From: Bacteroidales bacterium
GTDB taxonomy: Bacteria > Bacteroidota > Bacteroidia > Bacteroidales > VadinHA17
DNA: 10,601 nucleotides
Assembly (NCBI GenBank): GCA_003155705.1
Contig: PMEC01000062.1
Location: forward strand, 1 to 10,601
Direction of reading: 5' to 3'
The translations under genes and the position numbers were made by a program. The notes below the pieces were generated by a model, which saw only the letters and a list, made by a program, of their open reading frames with translations, searched no databases and was not told the origin of the DNA. Of this stretch, positions 1 through 5,991 are shown piece by piece. The first letter of the stretch is position 1, and each line of letters begins with the position of its first letter.

Positions 1-1
1 G

Positions 2-74
2 TTGACCCACCTGGGCTCGAACCAGGACTCTGCGGAACCAAAATCCGACGTGTTGCCAATTACACCATGGGTCA
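2..74 (-). tRNA. tRNA-Gln (anticodon TTG)
   Basis: Read on the minus strand, the segment folds as a complete cloverleaf. The acceptor stem is TGACCCA paired with TGGGTCA, and the D stem is GTGT/ACAC around a loop containing GG. The anticodon loop is TTTTGGT, giving anticodon TTG, which reads glutamine CAA codons. The variable region is five bases, and the T arm is CCTGG-TTCGAGC-CCAGG. The weak U1-A72 pair is a known feature of glutamine tRNAs. The bottom pair of the anticodon stem (T27/C43) is a mismatch, leaving four good pairs. The discriminator base is A. Base 1 of the window is a C in the next position, so whether CCA is encoded cannot be judged. Confidence 0.93.
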
Positions 75-95
75 ATTAACCCTTAAAAGGTGCTG

Positions 96-103
96 CAAAA
101 TTA
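96..103 (-). promoter_or_regulatory. Putative -7 promoter element for tRNA-Gln
   Basis: On the minus strand this reads TAATTTTG, a perfect match to the Bacteroidota -7 consensus TAnnTTTG. It lies 21 bp before the mature tRNA 5' end, which would give a leader of roughly 15 nt. No TTG lies at the usual -33 distance. The nearest TTG (115-117) is too close, so the call rests on the -7 box and its position. Confidence 0.45.
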
Positions 104-243
104 GAAAAAAAAATCAATTTTAATGACCCGCATTTTATTTTGATATTATTATGCTGTATTACCATACCGGCTCAGAATCATCAGGATAAAATAGCTAATT
201 TAGTGCCATAGCAAATTTCGAAAAGGCTGTTTAAGATTATCTC

Positions 244-1041
244 ATGCTCTCCATTAAGCAAATATCAGAAATCATCAATCTTATAGAAAATGCAGGAAGG
301 GAAATACTGAAGATCTATAATTATAAAGAGTTCAATATCAGAATTAAAGAGGATAACAGCCCGGTTACCCTGGCGGATCTGGCGTCAGATAAAATTATAA
401 AATCCGGTCTGGCTGAAATAACCCCGGGAATATCTGTCTTCAGTGAGGAAACAAAAGAGATTGCCTTTGAGGTAAGATCGGAATGGAATCCACTCTGGAT
501 ACTCGATCCGCTCGATGGTACAAAAGAGTTCATTTCAAAAAATAATGAATTCTGCATCTCGCTTGCGTTGGTGTTTAATCAGCAGCCCGTTGCCGGTTTC
601 ATCCATGCCCCGGTCACATCCGAGACCTGGATAGCCTTCAGGGGGAAAGGAGCATATAAAATTATTGAGGGTAAAAAAATCATATTACCTGCCTTTACTC
701 CGTCATGGGCGTACAGGATATCAATAAGTCGCTCACATTTTAATGAATCAGAAGCCGCCTGGATTGAAAAACTAAAAGAGCAGCATGAAGTTGTGGTTGC
801 AATTCAGGGAAGTGCTATCAAGTTTTGCAGAATAGCTGAAGGAATATCTGATATTTACCCCAAGTTTGGTTTAATACATGAATGGGATGTAGCTGCCGGT
901 CATTTAATAATTGAAGAATCAGGCGGTAATTTAATCGAAACGATAACACGGTGTCCTCCCGTGTACAATAAAATAAGCTATTTACAGCCACCGTTTATTG
1001 CCTTTGGCTCCAGGATTAAGGATTGGGAAAGATTAATGTAA
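244..1041 (+). CDS. cysQ: 3'(2'),5'-bisphosphate nucleotidase CysQ
   Basis: This 265-residue protein belongs to the inositol monophosphatase/CysQ superfamily of Mg2+-dependent phosphatases. CysQ hydrolyses 3'-phosphoadenosine 5'-phosphate (PAP) to AMP and phosphate. This removes a toxic by-product of PAPS-dependent sulfate assimilation and sulfation. All expected metal-binding motifs are visible: the SEE pair at residues 67-69, WILDPLDGTKEFI at 85-97 (metal ligands Asp88 and Asp91), and EWDVAAGH at 213-220 (third Asp ligand, Asp215). The KEF extension after DPLDGT and the GSAIKFC segment near 189-195 are typical of CysQ rather than of true inositol monophosphatases. Length is normal for the family (about 250-275). 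The ATG at 244 is preceded by AT-rich sequence without a Shine-Dalgarno. No sulfate-assimilation gene is adjacent; the gene converges on the siaC-like gene with a 47-bp gap. Confidence 0.9.
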   Translation: MLSIKQISEIINLIENAGREILKIYNYKEFNIRIKEDNSPVTLADLASDKIIKSGLAEITPGISVFSEETKEIAFEVRSEWNPLWILDPLDGTKEFISKNNEFCISLALVFNQQPVAGFIHAPVTSETWIAFRGKGAYKIIEGKKIILPAFTPSWAYRISISRSHFNESEAAWIEKLKEQHEVVVAIQGSAIKFCRIAEGISDIYPKFGLIHEWDVAAGHLIIEESGGNLIETITRCPPVYNKISYLQPPFIAFGSRIKDWERLM

Positions 1042-1088
1042 AAGAAAAGAGTTCTTGTCTCTTGAATAAGCATTTTGATAATCCGGGG

Positions 1089-1490
1089 CTATTCCAGTTT
1101 TTGTTTATAAATGTCTTCAACCTCGATAATTGTAAATGGGCAATTAACCAGGGATCTTAAAATTAAACCAAGATCACACATATCTTCATCACCTACTTCA
1201 TAGTACCATGAAATCTTTGCCCGAACTTTCATATCCGGAATTCTTGCAAGCTCTTTCAGGATCGCATAGACCCATTTTATTGAAGTAGTATTTATAAATT
1301 CAAAACCAAGGGTTATTATTGTCATCCTGCTGCTTTCGTCAGCATACTTTGATGCCCATTCATGTACTGGTCTGTAAAATTCACCGGGATTCTCCAATAT
1401 TGACCGGCCTAAAATAATAACCTTGCCTGATTCAAGTACGATCCAGGGTGTTTTCTTTGTAGGTTCTAATATCAGGCTGTTAATACTCAT
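1089..1490 (-). CDS. SiaC-family regulatory phosphoprotein (DUF1987)
   Basis: This 133-residue cytoplasmic protein has no signal peptide or membrane segment and matches the DUF1987/SiaC family. Family landmarks are the GRSILENPGEFYRPVHEW stretch at about 28-45, FEFINTTSIKW at 63-73 and WYYEVGDEDM in the C-terminal half. In Pseudomonas aeruginosa, SiaC is a small STAS-like switch protein. It is phosphorylated on Thr68 by the kinase SiaB, dephosphorylated by the SpoIIE-type phosphatase SiaA, and its unphosphorylated form activates the diguanylate cyclase SiaD. Here residue 68 is also Thr, inside the NTTS motif, so the phosphosite appears kept. That alignment is by eye. The gene follows the ribbon-helix-helix gene on the same strand after 136 bp. 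The partner in this organism is unknown: no SiaB-like kinase or GGDEF gene is in the window, although a SpoIIE-type phosphatase is encoded at 8118-9344. Confidence 0.82.
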   Translation of the reverse strand: MSINSLILEPTKKTPWIVLESGKVIILGRSILENPGEFYRPVHEWASKYADESSRMTIITLGFEFINTTSIKWVYAILKELARIPDMKVRAKISWYYEVGDEDMCDLGLILRSLVNCPFTIIEVEDIYKQKLE

Positions 1491-1506
1491 TGAAATGTAT
1501 CTGATA

Positions 1507-1541
1507 CCAAAATATCCAATAATAAATAATTCCGGTTCAAA
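1507..1541 (-). promoter_or_regulatory. Possible promoter of the siaC-like gene
   Basis: On the minus strand TTTG (1538-1541) is followed 23 bp later by TATTTTGG (1507-1514), which matches the Bacteroidota -7 consensus TAnnTTTG at all but one position. The spacer is slightly longer than the usual 19-21 bp. It sits 17 bp before the ATG of the siaC-like gene, so the transcript would have a very short leader. This is a consensus match by eye only. Confidence 0.28.
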
Positions 1542-1566
1542 CTGTATGGTTTTTACCGCTGCTAAA

Positions 1567-1590
1567 TTGGCTCAAATTTTTGAGTCCCAA
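1567..1590. repeat. Imperfect inverted repeat upstream of the siaC-like gene
   Basis: The arms are TTGG-CTCAAA and TTTGAG-(TC)-CCAA around a 2-bp centre, giving ten paired positions with a two-base bulge on one side. It lies in the gap between the ribbon-helix-helix gene and the siaC-like gene. No T-run follows on either strand, so it does not look like a normal intrinsic terminator. An operator, possibly for the adjacent ribbon-helix-helix protein, or an RNA hairpin in the shared transcript are both possible. Only the symmetry itself is seen. Confidence 0.4.
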
Positions 1591-1626
1591 CCTGTAAAAT
1601 TAAAAATTTGGAGGTATTAACCAATC

Positions 1627-1866
1627 TTATTTTGAAACAATCTGGTTAAAAAGATCAGGCTCATTTTCTTCCCAAAGCGTAGGATGCTCATCTTCAAAGC
1701 GTTTAAGAATTGCTTTCATTATCGTTTCTCTTAGAAATTCTGATTTGTTTTTCACACGAAATCTGCTGCAATATATGCCAAAGGCTCTCATCTCCCTGTT
1801 ATTAAGCATAAGAGTAAGTCTGTTATTCCTTCTGAGCCGGTCTTCTTTAAATATATTTCGCCTCAA
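1627..1866 (-). CDS. Small ribbon-helix-helix-like protein, 5' end probably frameshifted
   Basis: The open frame encodes 79 residues if it starts at the TTG at 1864-1866. The core, from about residue 14 to 55, has the layout of a ribbon-helix-helix DNA-binding domain. A short strand (NRLTLMLN) is followed by a helix (NREMRAFGIYCSRF), a turn (RVKNKSEF) and a second helix (LRETIMKAILKRF). The tail is acidic (FEDEHPTLWEENEPDLF). Proteins of this type usually bind DNA as dimers and often act as repressors, but no specific function can be assigned. The TTG start is unconvincing. An ATG-started frame at 1891 encodes MPDPKIKAFEAKYI and stops just inside this one, and losing a single T at 1849-1851 would join the two into one 87-residue protein. 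It may therefore be a sequencing error, a recent mutation or, less likely, a recoding site. The same-strand siaC-like gene lies 136 bp downstream. Confidence 0.65.
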   Translation of the reverse strand: MRRNIFKEDRLRRNNRLTLMLNNREMRAFGIYCSRFRVKNKSEFLRETIMKAILKRFEDEHPTLWEENEPDLFNQIVSK

Positions 1867-1891
1867 ATGCTTTGATTTTCGGATCAGGCAT
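1847..1891 (-). other. Short ATG-started frame, probable true N-terminus of the ribbon-helix-helix protein
   Basis: On the minus strand an ATG at 1889-1891 opens 14 codons (MPDPKIKAFEAKYI) ending in TAA at 1847-1849. It overlaps the ribbon-helix-helix frame, which lies in the +1 frame. The junction reads ATA TTT AAA in the downstream frame and ATT TAA AGA in the upstream one, so removing one T from the TTT at 1849-1851 fuses them cleanly. The lysine-rich, PDPKIKAFE-type start is what one expects at the head of such a small basic DNA-binding protein. This is inference from reading both frames, not an alignment. Confidence 0.5.
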
Positions 1892-1949
1892 CTAATTTAA
1901 AAAAACGGTTTATCAACATGATATCCGGATTAAATAGTTTTTAACACTG

Positions 1950-1983
1950 AAAAAAGAGCCAGTCTGCATTTTGCTGACTGGCT
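1950..1983 (-). terminator. Rho-independent terminator of the aldolase gene
   Basis: An 8-bp perfect stem (AGCCAGTC at 1957-1964 with GACTGGCT at 1976-1983) continues inward, after one T/T mismatch, with GCA/TGC and a TTT loop. On the minus strand it is followed directly by C and six Ts (1950-1955), as expected for an intrinsic terminator. It lies 91 bp past the aldolase stop codon and before the ribbon-helix-helix gene, so it should insulate the two units. On the plus strand no T-run follows, so it works in one direction only. Confidence 0.85.
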
Positions 1984-2012
1984 GATTATTATACTATTCA
2001 CAACTTTTAAGA

Positions 2013-2056
2013 CCTTTTTTCTCCTATTCTTCTATTCTCCCGTTCTCTCCCTTTCC
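2013..2056. other. Pyrimidine-only tract in the aldolase 3' untranslated region
   Basis: In these 44 bases only three are purines on the plus strand (2026, 2034, 2042), so the aldolase mRNA carries an almost pure A/G run between its stop codon and its terminator. The tract is built from loose repeats of TTCT/TTCTCC. Its role, if any, is unknown; low-complexity drift is the simple explanation. Confidence 0.5.
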
Positions 2057-2074
2057 AGTAAAATCCAAAAGGAT

Positions 2075-3154
2075 CTAATTATATCTGTTTATGGCATTTA
2101 AATCTGTAAATGCCTCCTTAAGTCTTTCGATAAATGTTTCTTCGCCTTTCCGCAGCCAGACTCTCGGGTCATAATATTTTTTATTTGGTTTATCCTTTCC
2201 TTCAGGATTTCCGATCTGACCCTGCAGATAATCGTGTTTCTCCTTTGAATAATTATTTATCCCTGACCAGAATGCCCATTGCATATCAGTGTCGAGGTTC
2301 ATCTTAACTGCACCGTACTTAATTGCTTCGGTAATAAGATGTTTCTCGGAGCCTGATCCACCATGAAATACGAAGTTAACAGGGTTCGGACCTGTTTTAA
2401 ATTTTTTCTGAATATATTCCTGGGAATTTTTCAGAATAACCGGTTTAAGTTCAACATTCCCCGGAGCATAAACACCATGAACATTTCCAAATGAAGCAGC
2501 AATAGTGAAATTGTCGCTTATTTTCATTAGTTCCTCATAAGCATATGCGACATCTTCCGGCTGTGTGTAAAGCCGTGCGCTTGTAATTCCGGAATGGTCA
2601 ATGCCGTCTTCTTCCCCGCCGGTTACTCCAAGCTCAATCTCCAGAGTCATGCCAATCTTACTCATCCTTTCAAGATACTTTTTGCATGTTTCAATATTTT
2701 CGTGCAAGGGTTCTTCTGAAAGGTCAAGCATGTGAGAACTGAACAATGGCTTTTCGTTTGTTTCAAAAAACTCCTCGCCGGCATCCAATAACGCATCTAT
2801 CCACGGCAGTAGTTTTCTTGCTGCATGGTCGGTATGCAGAATCACGGGAATTTCATAATATTCTGCAACATTATGCACATGAATCGCTCCGGATATTCCC
2901 CCGGCAATTGCACCAACCTGATTCTCTTTTGTTAATCCCTGTCCTGCAAAAAAATGGGCGCCTCCATTTGAAAACTGAATAATTACAGGCGATTTAACTG
3001 TCCTTGCAGTCTCAAGAACGGCATTTACTGTGTTTGTTCCGACAACATTTACGGCCGGAATTGCAAAATCATTCTCATTGGCATAATCAAACAGTGCTTT
3101 TACATCATCACCGTAAATAACGCCAGGCTCAAGTTTCAGACCTTTTTTACTCAT
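2075..3154 (-). CDS. fbaA: Class II (class IIA) fructose-bisphosphate aldolase
   Basis: This 359-residue zinc-dependent aldolase reversibly cleaves fructose 1,6-bisphosphate to glyceraldehyde 3-phosphate and dihydroxyacetone phosphate in glycolysis and gluconeogenesis. The protein is collinear with Escherichia coli FbaA to the residue. The catalytic Asp is D109 and the zinc ligands are H110 (in LHTDH), H226 (in FGNVHGVYAPG) and H264 (in FVFHGGSGS). E174 lies in EIELGVTGGEEDG. The substrate-binding Asn is N286 in KMNLDTDMQWAF. The length is the same as the enteric enzyme, and the insertion-bearing C-terminal part (QIGNPEGKDKPNKKYYDPRVW) marks the class IIA subgroup. It is cytosolic and apparently transcribed alone, with a strong hairpin terminator downstream (1950-1983) and the divergent tolC-type gene upstream. 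No truncation or odd residue was seen. Confidence 0.97.
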   Translation of the reverse strand: MSKKGLKLEPGVIYGDDVKALFDYANENDFAIPAVNVVGTNTVNAVLETARTVKSPVIIQFSNGGAHFFAGQGLTKENQVGAIAGGISGAIHVHNVAEYYEIPVILHTDHAARKLLPWIDALLDAGEEFFETNEKPLFSSHMLDLSEEPLHENIETCKKYLERMSKIGMTLEIELGVTGGEEDGIDHSGITSARLYTQPEDVAYAYEELMKISDNFTIAASFGNVHGVYAPGNVELKPVILKNSQEYIQKKFKTGPNPVNFVFHGGSGSEKHLITEAIKYGAVKMNLDTDMQWAFWSGINNYSKEKHDYLQGQIGNPEGKDKPNKKYYDPRVWLRKGEETFIERLKEAFTDLNAINRYN

Positions 3155-3190
3155 TTGAATATCTGTTTAAAAGTTTATTTTTCTTACAGG

Positions 3191-3198
3191 TAAAGATA
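3191..3198 (-). promoter_or_regulatory. Possible -7 promoter element of the aldolase gene
   Basis: On the minus strand this reads TATCTTTA, seven of eight matches to TAnnTTTG, and it lies 36 bp before the aldolase ATG. No clear TTG is found at the expected -33 distance, so support is partial. Confidence 0.3.
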
Positions 3199-3268
3199 AG
3201 TAAAAACATTTTCGTGCACTCTTTTTTCTCTTTTGACATAAATCCTTCTTTCTGTTTAATATATTATT

Positions 3269-3276
3269 TATCTTCG
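3269..3276 (+). promoter_or_regulatory. Possible -7 promoter element of the tolC-adaptor gene run
   Basis: TATCTTCG matches TAnnTTTG at all but one position and would place transcription start near 3283, about 30 bp before the TolC-family ATG. An exact TTGACA (3233-3238) lies upstream, but at 30 bp it is too far away to serve as this box's -33 element. Either the box is used without it, or TTGACA pairs with the weaker TTAATA at 3256-3261. The two readings cannot be separated by eye. Confidence 0.3.
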
Positions 3277-3312
3277 TACCCTTATTTTTAACAGTATCCT
3301 ATTCTGATATTT

Positions 3313-4686
3313 ATGAAAAATTTTCTTGTGCTTTTATTTACCCTGTTAATTATTTCACAGAGCTCATTGTTTTCACAACAGAAAGTATGGTCTCTGGAGG
3401 ATTGTATAATCTATGCCGTTGATAATAACATCCAGATCAAGCAGCAGGTCATTCAGACTGAATTTCAGAAAAACTCTCTTGATCTGTCAAAACTGAAACT
3501 TTTACCTTCTGTGAACGGTACTGCATCACAGAATTATTCGTTTGGCCGTTCTCTTGACCAGACAACTTACACATACAAACAACAGAATATCCAGTCCAAT
3601 AACTTTTATGTGGGAGGCAGTCTGAATCTTTTCAACGGATTACAGAATTACAATGCAATAAAAAAGAATGAATATACATTGCTGGCCGGGGAACAGGATC
3701 TCCAGAACATTAAAGATAATATTGCACTTTCGGTTGCTCTTGATTACCTTCAAATCCTGCTTAATAAAGAACTGGTTTCAGCTACGTCTGATCAGCTTCA
3801 GATTACTTTGCAACAGATAGATAAAACAAAAAAACTGGTAGATGCGGGGAGTACTGCCCGCGGGACCCTTCTTGAGATTGAATCTCAGTCTGCCCAGGAA
3901 GAGTTGCAGCTCATTACGATGAAAAACCAGCTCGATCTTTCTTATCTGAATATTACACAGTTACTCGAACTTAAAACTCCGGTCGGTTTTGAAGTTGTTG
4001 TACCTGCGATCAACGTTGACACAAATTCAATTATTGCAGGAAATATTGATGAAATATATGCATTGGCACTGGAATCAAGGCCTGAAGTTAAAAGTTCTGA
4101 ACTTCAACTCAAGGCAAGTGAATATGACCTTAAAATCTCCCAGGGAGGAAGAAGCCCCCGTATTACATTTAGCCATTCTTTCAATACAGGCTATTCCGAT
4201 ATCCGCCAAAAGGTTACTGTTGATCCTGTAACTGGTACAATAACTTCCGGGAATTATCCTTTTAAAGACCAGGTAAATGATAATATAAACTGGGGCCTGG
4301 GATTCACAATGAATGTTCCGATACTTAATGGATGGCAGGTAAATAAAAGCATTTCAAATTCAAAACTTGGTGTACGCAACAGTCAATACTCTCTTGAAGG
4401 AACAAAAAAACAACTTTATAAGAATATTCAGCAGGCTTATGCCGATGCGGTTGCTGCCCTTAAAAAGTTTACTGCAAGCAAAAAGGCTGTGACATCCATG
4501 GAAGAATCCTTCAGATATACTGAGCAAAAATTCAATGTCGGATTGGTTACTCCCGTTGATTATAATGCAGGGAAAACCCAGCTTCTGAAAGCACAGTCTG
4601 ATCTCGCACAGTCAAAATATGAATATATATTCAAAACAAAAGTTCTTGATTTTTATAAAGGAATCCCATTAAATCTTGTCAAATAA
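3313..4686 (+). CDS. TolC-family outer membrane efflux protein
   Basis: This 457-residue protein begins with a clear signal peptide (MKNFLVLLFTLLIISQSSLFSQQ, with cleavage likely near residues 21-22). It then has the two-fold repeat of the outer membrane efflux protein family. The first repeat opens with WSLEDCIIYAVDNNIQIKQQ. The second half opens around EIYALALESRPEVKSSELQLK and ends with the characteristic FRYTEQKFNVGLVTPVDYNAGKTQLLKAQSDLAQSKYEY stretch. Such proteins form a trimeric beta-barrel with a long alpha-helical tunnel across the periplasm, the exit duct for drug efflux, type I secretion or MacAB-like export. The length is normal (420-480). The periplasmic adaptor gene starts 24 bp downstream on the same strand, so the two almost certainly form one complex. 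The substrate cannot be deduced because no pump gene is present. Confidence 0.93.
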   Translation: MKNFLVLLFTLLIISQSSLFSQQKVWSLEDCIIYAVDNNIQIKQQVIQTEFQKNSLDLSKLKLLPSVNGTASQNYSFGRSLDQTTYTYKQQNIQSNNFYVGGSLNLFNGLQNYNAIKKNEYTLLAGEQDLQNIKDNIALSVALDYLQILLNKELVSATSDQLQITLQQIDKTKKLVDAGSTARGTLLEIESQSAQEELQLITMKNQLDLSYLNITQLLELKTPVGFEVVVPAINVDTNSIIAGNIDEIYALALESRPEVKSSELQLKASEYDLKISQGGRSPRITFSHSFNTGYSDIRQKVTVDPVTGTITSGNYPFKDQVNDNINWGLGFTMNVPILNGWQVNKSISNSKLGVRNSQYSLEGTKKQLYKNIQQAYADAVAALKKFTASKKAVTSMEESFRYTEQKFNVGLVTPVDYNAGKTQLLKAQSDLAQSKYEYIFKTKVLDFYKGIPLNLVK

Positions 4687-4710
4687 CTAACACTTTAAGT
4701 CATTAACATC

Positions 4711-5970
4711 ATGAAAAGCAATAAAATACTTAAAATCTTACTCCCAATAGCTATAGTCCTTATTATTTTCGCAATAATTGGTAAAAAACAGGGGTGGTTC
4801 GGTAAGGCAATTACAATAAAAGTTGCAGTCGAAAAAGCCGAGTTGCGATCTATCACTGAGACAATTACGGCAAACGGAAAGATTCAACCGGAAAAAGAGG
4901 TTAAAATCTCCCCCGATGTTGCGGGTGAAATTGTTGAGCTAAACGTTAAAGAAGGAGAAAATGTAGTGAAGGGAGAACTTCTGTGCAGAATTAAACCTGA
5001 TATATATATTTCACAGAGAGACAGGGCTGTTGCTGCGATAAGTTCGGCAAAAGCTCGTCAGGCAGAAACTGAAGCCCAGTTTATTCAGAGTGAACTTTCA
5101 TATAAGAGGACCAAACAATTATATGATCAGCAGACAATTTCTAAATCTGAATTCGAAACTGCTGAAGCATCATATACTGTCGCAAAATCAGAAGTGGATG
5201 CGGCCAAATATTCGGTAATAAGCGCTGAAGCTTCGCTTAAAGAAGCCAATGAAACTCTTTTAAAAACATCGATTTATGCCCCTATGACAGGTACTGTTTC
5301 AATGCGTCTGGTGGAACTCGGGGAAAGAGTTGTGGGCACAAGTATGATGACAGGTACTGAGATGATGCGCGTTGCTGACCTTTCACGTATGGAGGCACAG
5401 GTTCAGGTAAATGAAAATGATATCGTAAGGGTTAAACTGGGAGACACTGCATTAGTATCGGTGGATGCCTATCTTGACCATAAATTTAAAGGGGTGGTAA
5501 CGGAAATTGCGAGCTCTGCTAAAACAACCGGAGTTTCTGCAGACCAGGTCACCAATTTTGATGTGAAGATCCTGGTAATTCCCGATTCTTATAAAACACT
5601 GCTTAAAGTTGGAGAAGTTAATCCGTTAAGACCCGGAATGTCAGCTTCAGTTGATATCCAAACTGAAACAAGAAAAGGTGTTTTAACCGTTCCAATACAG
5701 TCGGTGACGACCCGTACCGACACTACAAAGATACAGGTCACTCCTTCCGATGAAAACATCAGAACACTTTTATTCGCTACCGATGGATCTCATGCTCTTG
5801 CAAAAGATGTCAAAACGGGAATCCAGGATAATAATTATATCGAGATCACTTCAGGAATCAAAGAAGGGGATCAGGTAATTTCAGCTCCTTTCAGTGCAAT
5901 CAGTAAGAAACTGTCAGACAGCACTCTTGTTCAGGTTGTGAAGAAAGAGGAACTCTTTAAGATAAAATAG
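4711..5970 (+). CDS. Periplasmic adaptor (membrane fusion) protein, MacA/HlyD type
   Basis: This 419-residue adaptor links an inner-membrane transporter to the TolC-type channel. An N-terminal membrane anchor (about 7-24, KILKILLPIAIVLIIFAII) is followed by the first half of a lipoyl-like domain (about 65-95, SPDVAGEIVELNVKEGENVVKGE). Next comes an alpha-helical hairpin rich in Ala, Glu and Ser (about 98-182). The second lipoyl half is YAPMTGTVSMRLVELGERV at about 189-207. A beta-barrel domain (VADLSRMEAQVQVNENDIVRVKLGD onward) and a membrane-proximal domain complete it. The uncleaved anchor and the domain order fit MacA-like adaptors that work with ABC transporters, though RND-type pumps cannot be ruled out. 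It lies 24 bp after the TolC-family gene and 21 bp before tsaB; the inner-membrane partner is not in this run. Confidence 0.92.
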   Translation: MKSNKILKILLPIAIVLIIFAIIGKKQGWFGKAITIKVAVEKAELRSITETITANGKIQPEKEVKISPDVAGEIVELNVKEGENVVKGELLCRIKPDIYISQRDRAVAAISSAKARQAETEAQFIQSELSYKRTKQLYDQQTISKSEFETAEASYTVAKSEVDAAKYSVISAEASLKEANETLLKTSIYAPMTGTVSMRLVELGERVVGTSMMTGTEMMRVADLSRMEAQVQVNENDIVRVKLGDTALVSVDAYLDHKFKGVVTEIASSAKTTGVSADQVTNFDVKILVIPDSYKTLLKVGEVNPLRPGMSASVDIQTETRKGVLTVPIQSVTTRTDTTKIQVTPSDENIRTLLFATDGSHALAKDVKTGIQDNNYIEITSGIKEGDQVISAPFSAISKKLSDSTLVQVVKKEELFKIK

Positions 5971-5991
5971 TAGTTAGCATCCTTTTTTCTA

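Noticed and set aside
2..74. tRNA gene as the attachment site of an integrated element.
   Set aside because: No integrase gene and no second copy of the tRNA 3' end were seen in the window; the flanking genes are housekeeping types.
196..203. TAATTTAG as a possible -7 box for cysQ.
   Set aside because: One mismatch, no TTG at the -33 distance and a leader of about 35 nt; in such AT-rich DNA this match is expected by chance.
1047..1063. Small hairpin AAGAG/CTCTT between cysQ and the siaC-like gene with a T-rich run on the minus strand (1041-1047).
   Set aside because: A 5-bp AT-rich stem with a 7-nt loop is too weak to call a terminator, though it is in the right place for one ending the siaC-like transcript.
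1423..1620. Plus-strand open frame of 65 codons over the start of the siaC-like gene and its leader.
   Set aside because: It mostly overlaps the conserved DUF1987 N-terminus and the dyad region; it has no recognisable domain or start signal.
1627..1866. Antitoxin half of a toxin-antitoxin pair, because of the ribbon-helix-helix fold.
   Set aside because: No toxin-like gene is adjacent: the neighbours are a SiaC-family protein and, beyond a terminator, aldolase. The acidic tail alone is not enough.
3989..4231. Plus-strand open frame of 80 codons inside the TolC-family gene.
   Set aside because: It lies wholly within the TolC-family coding region in another frame and has no recognisable features.
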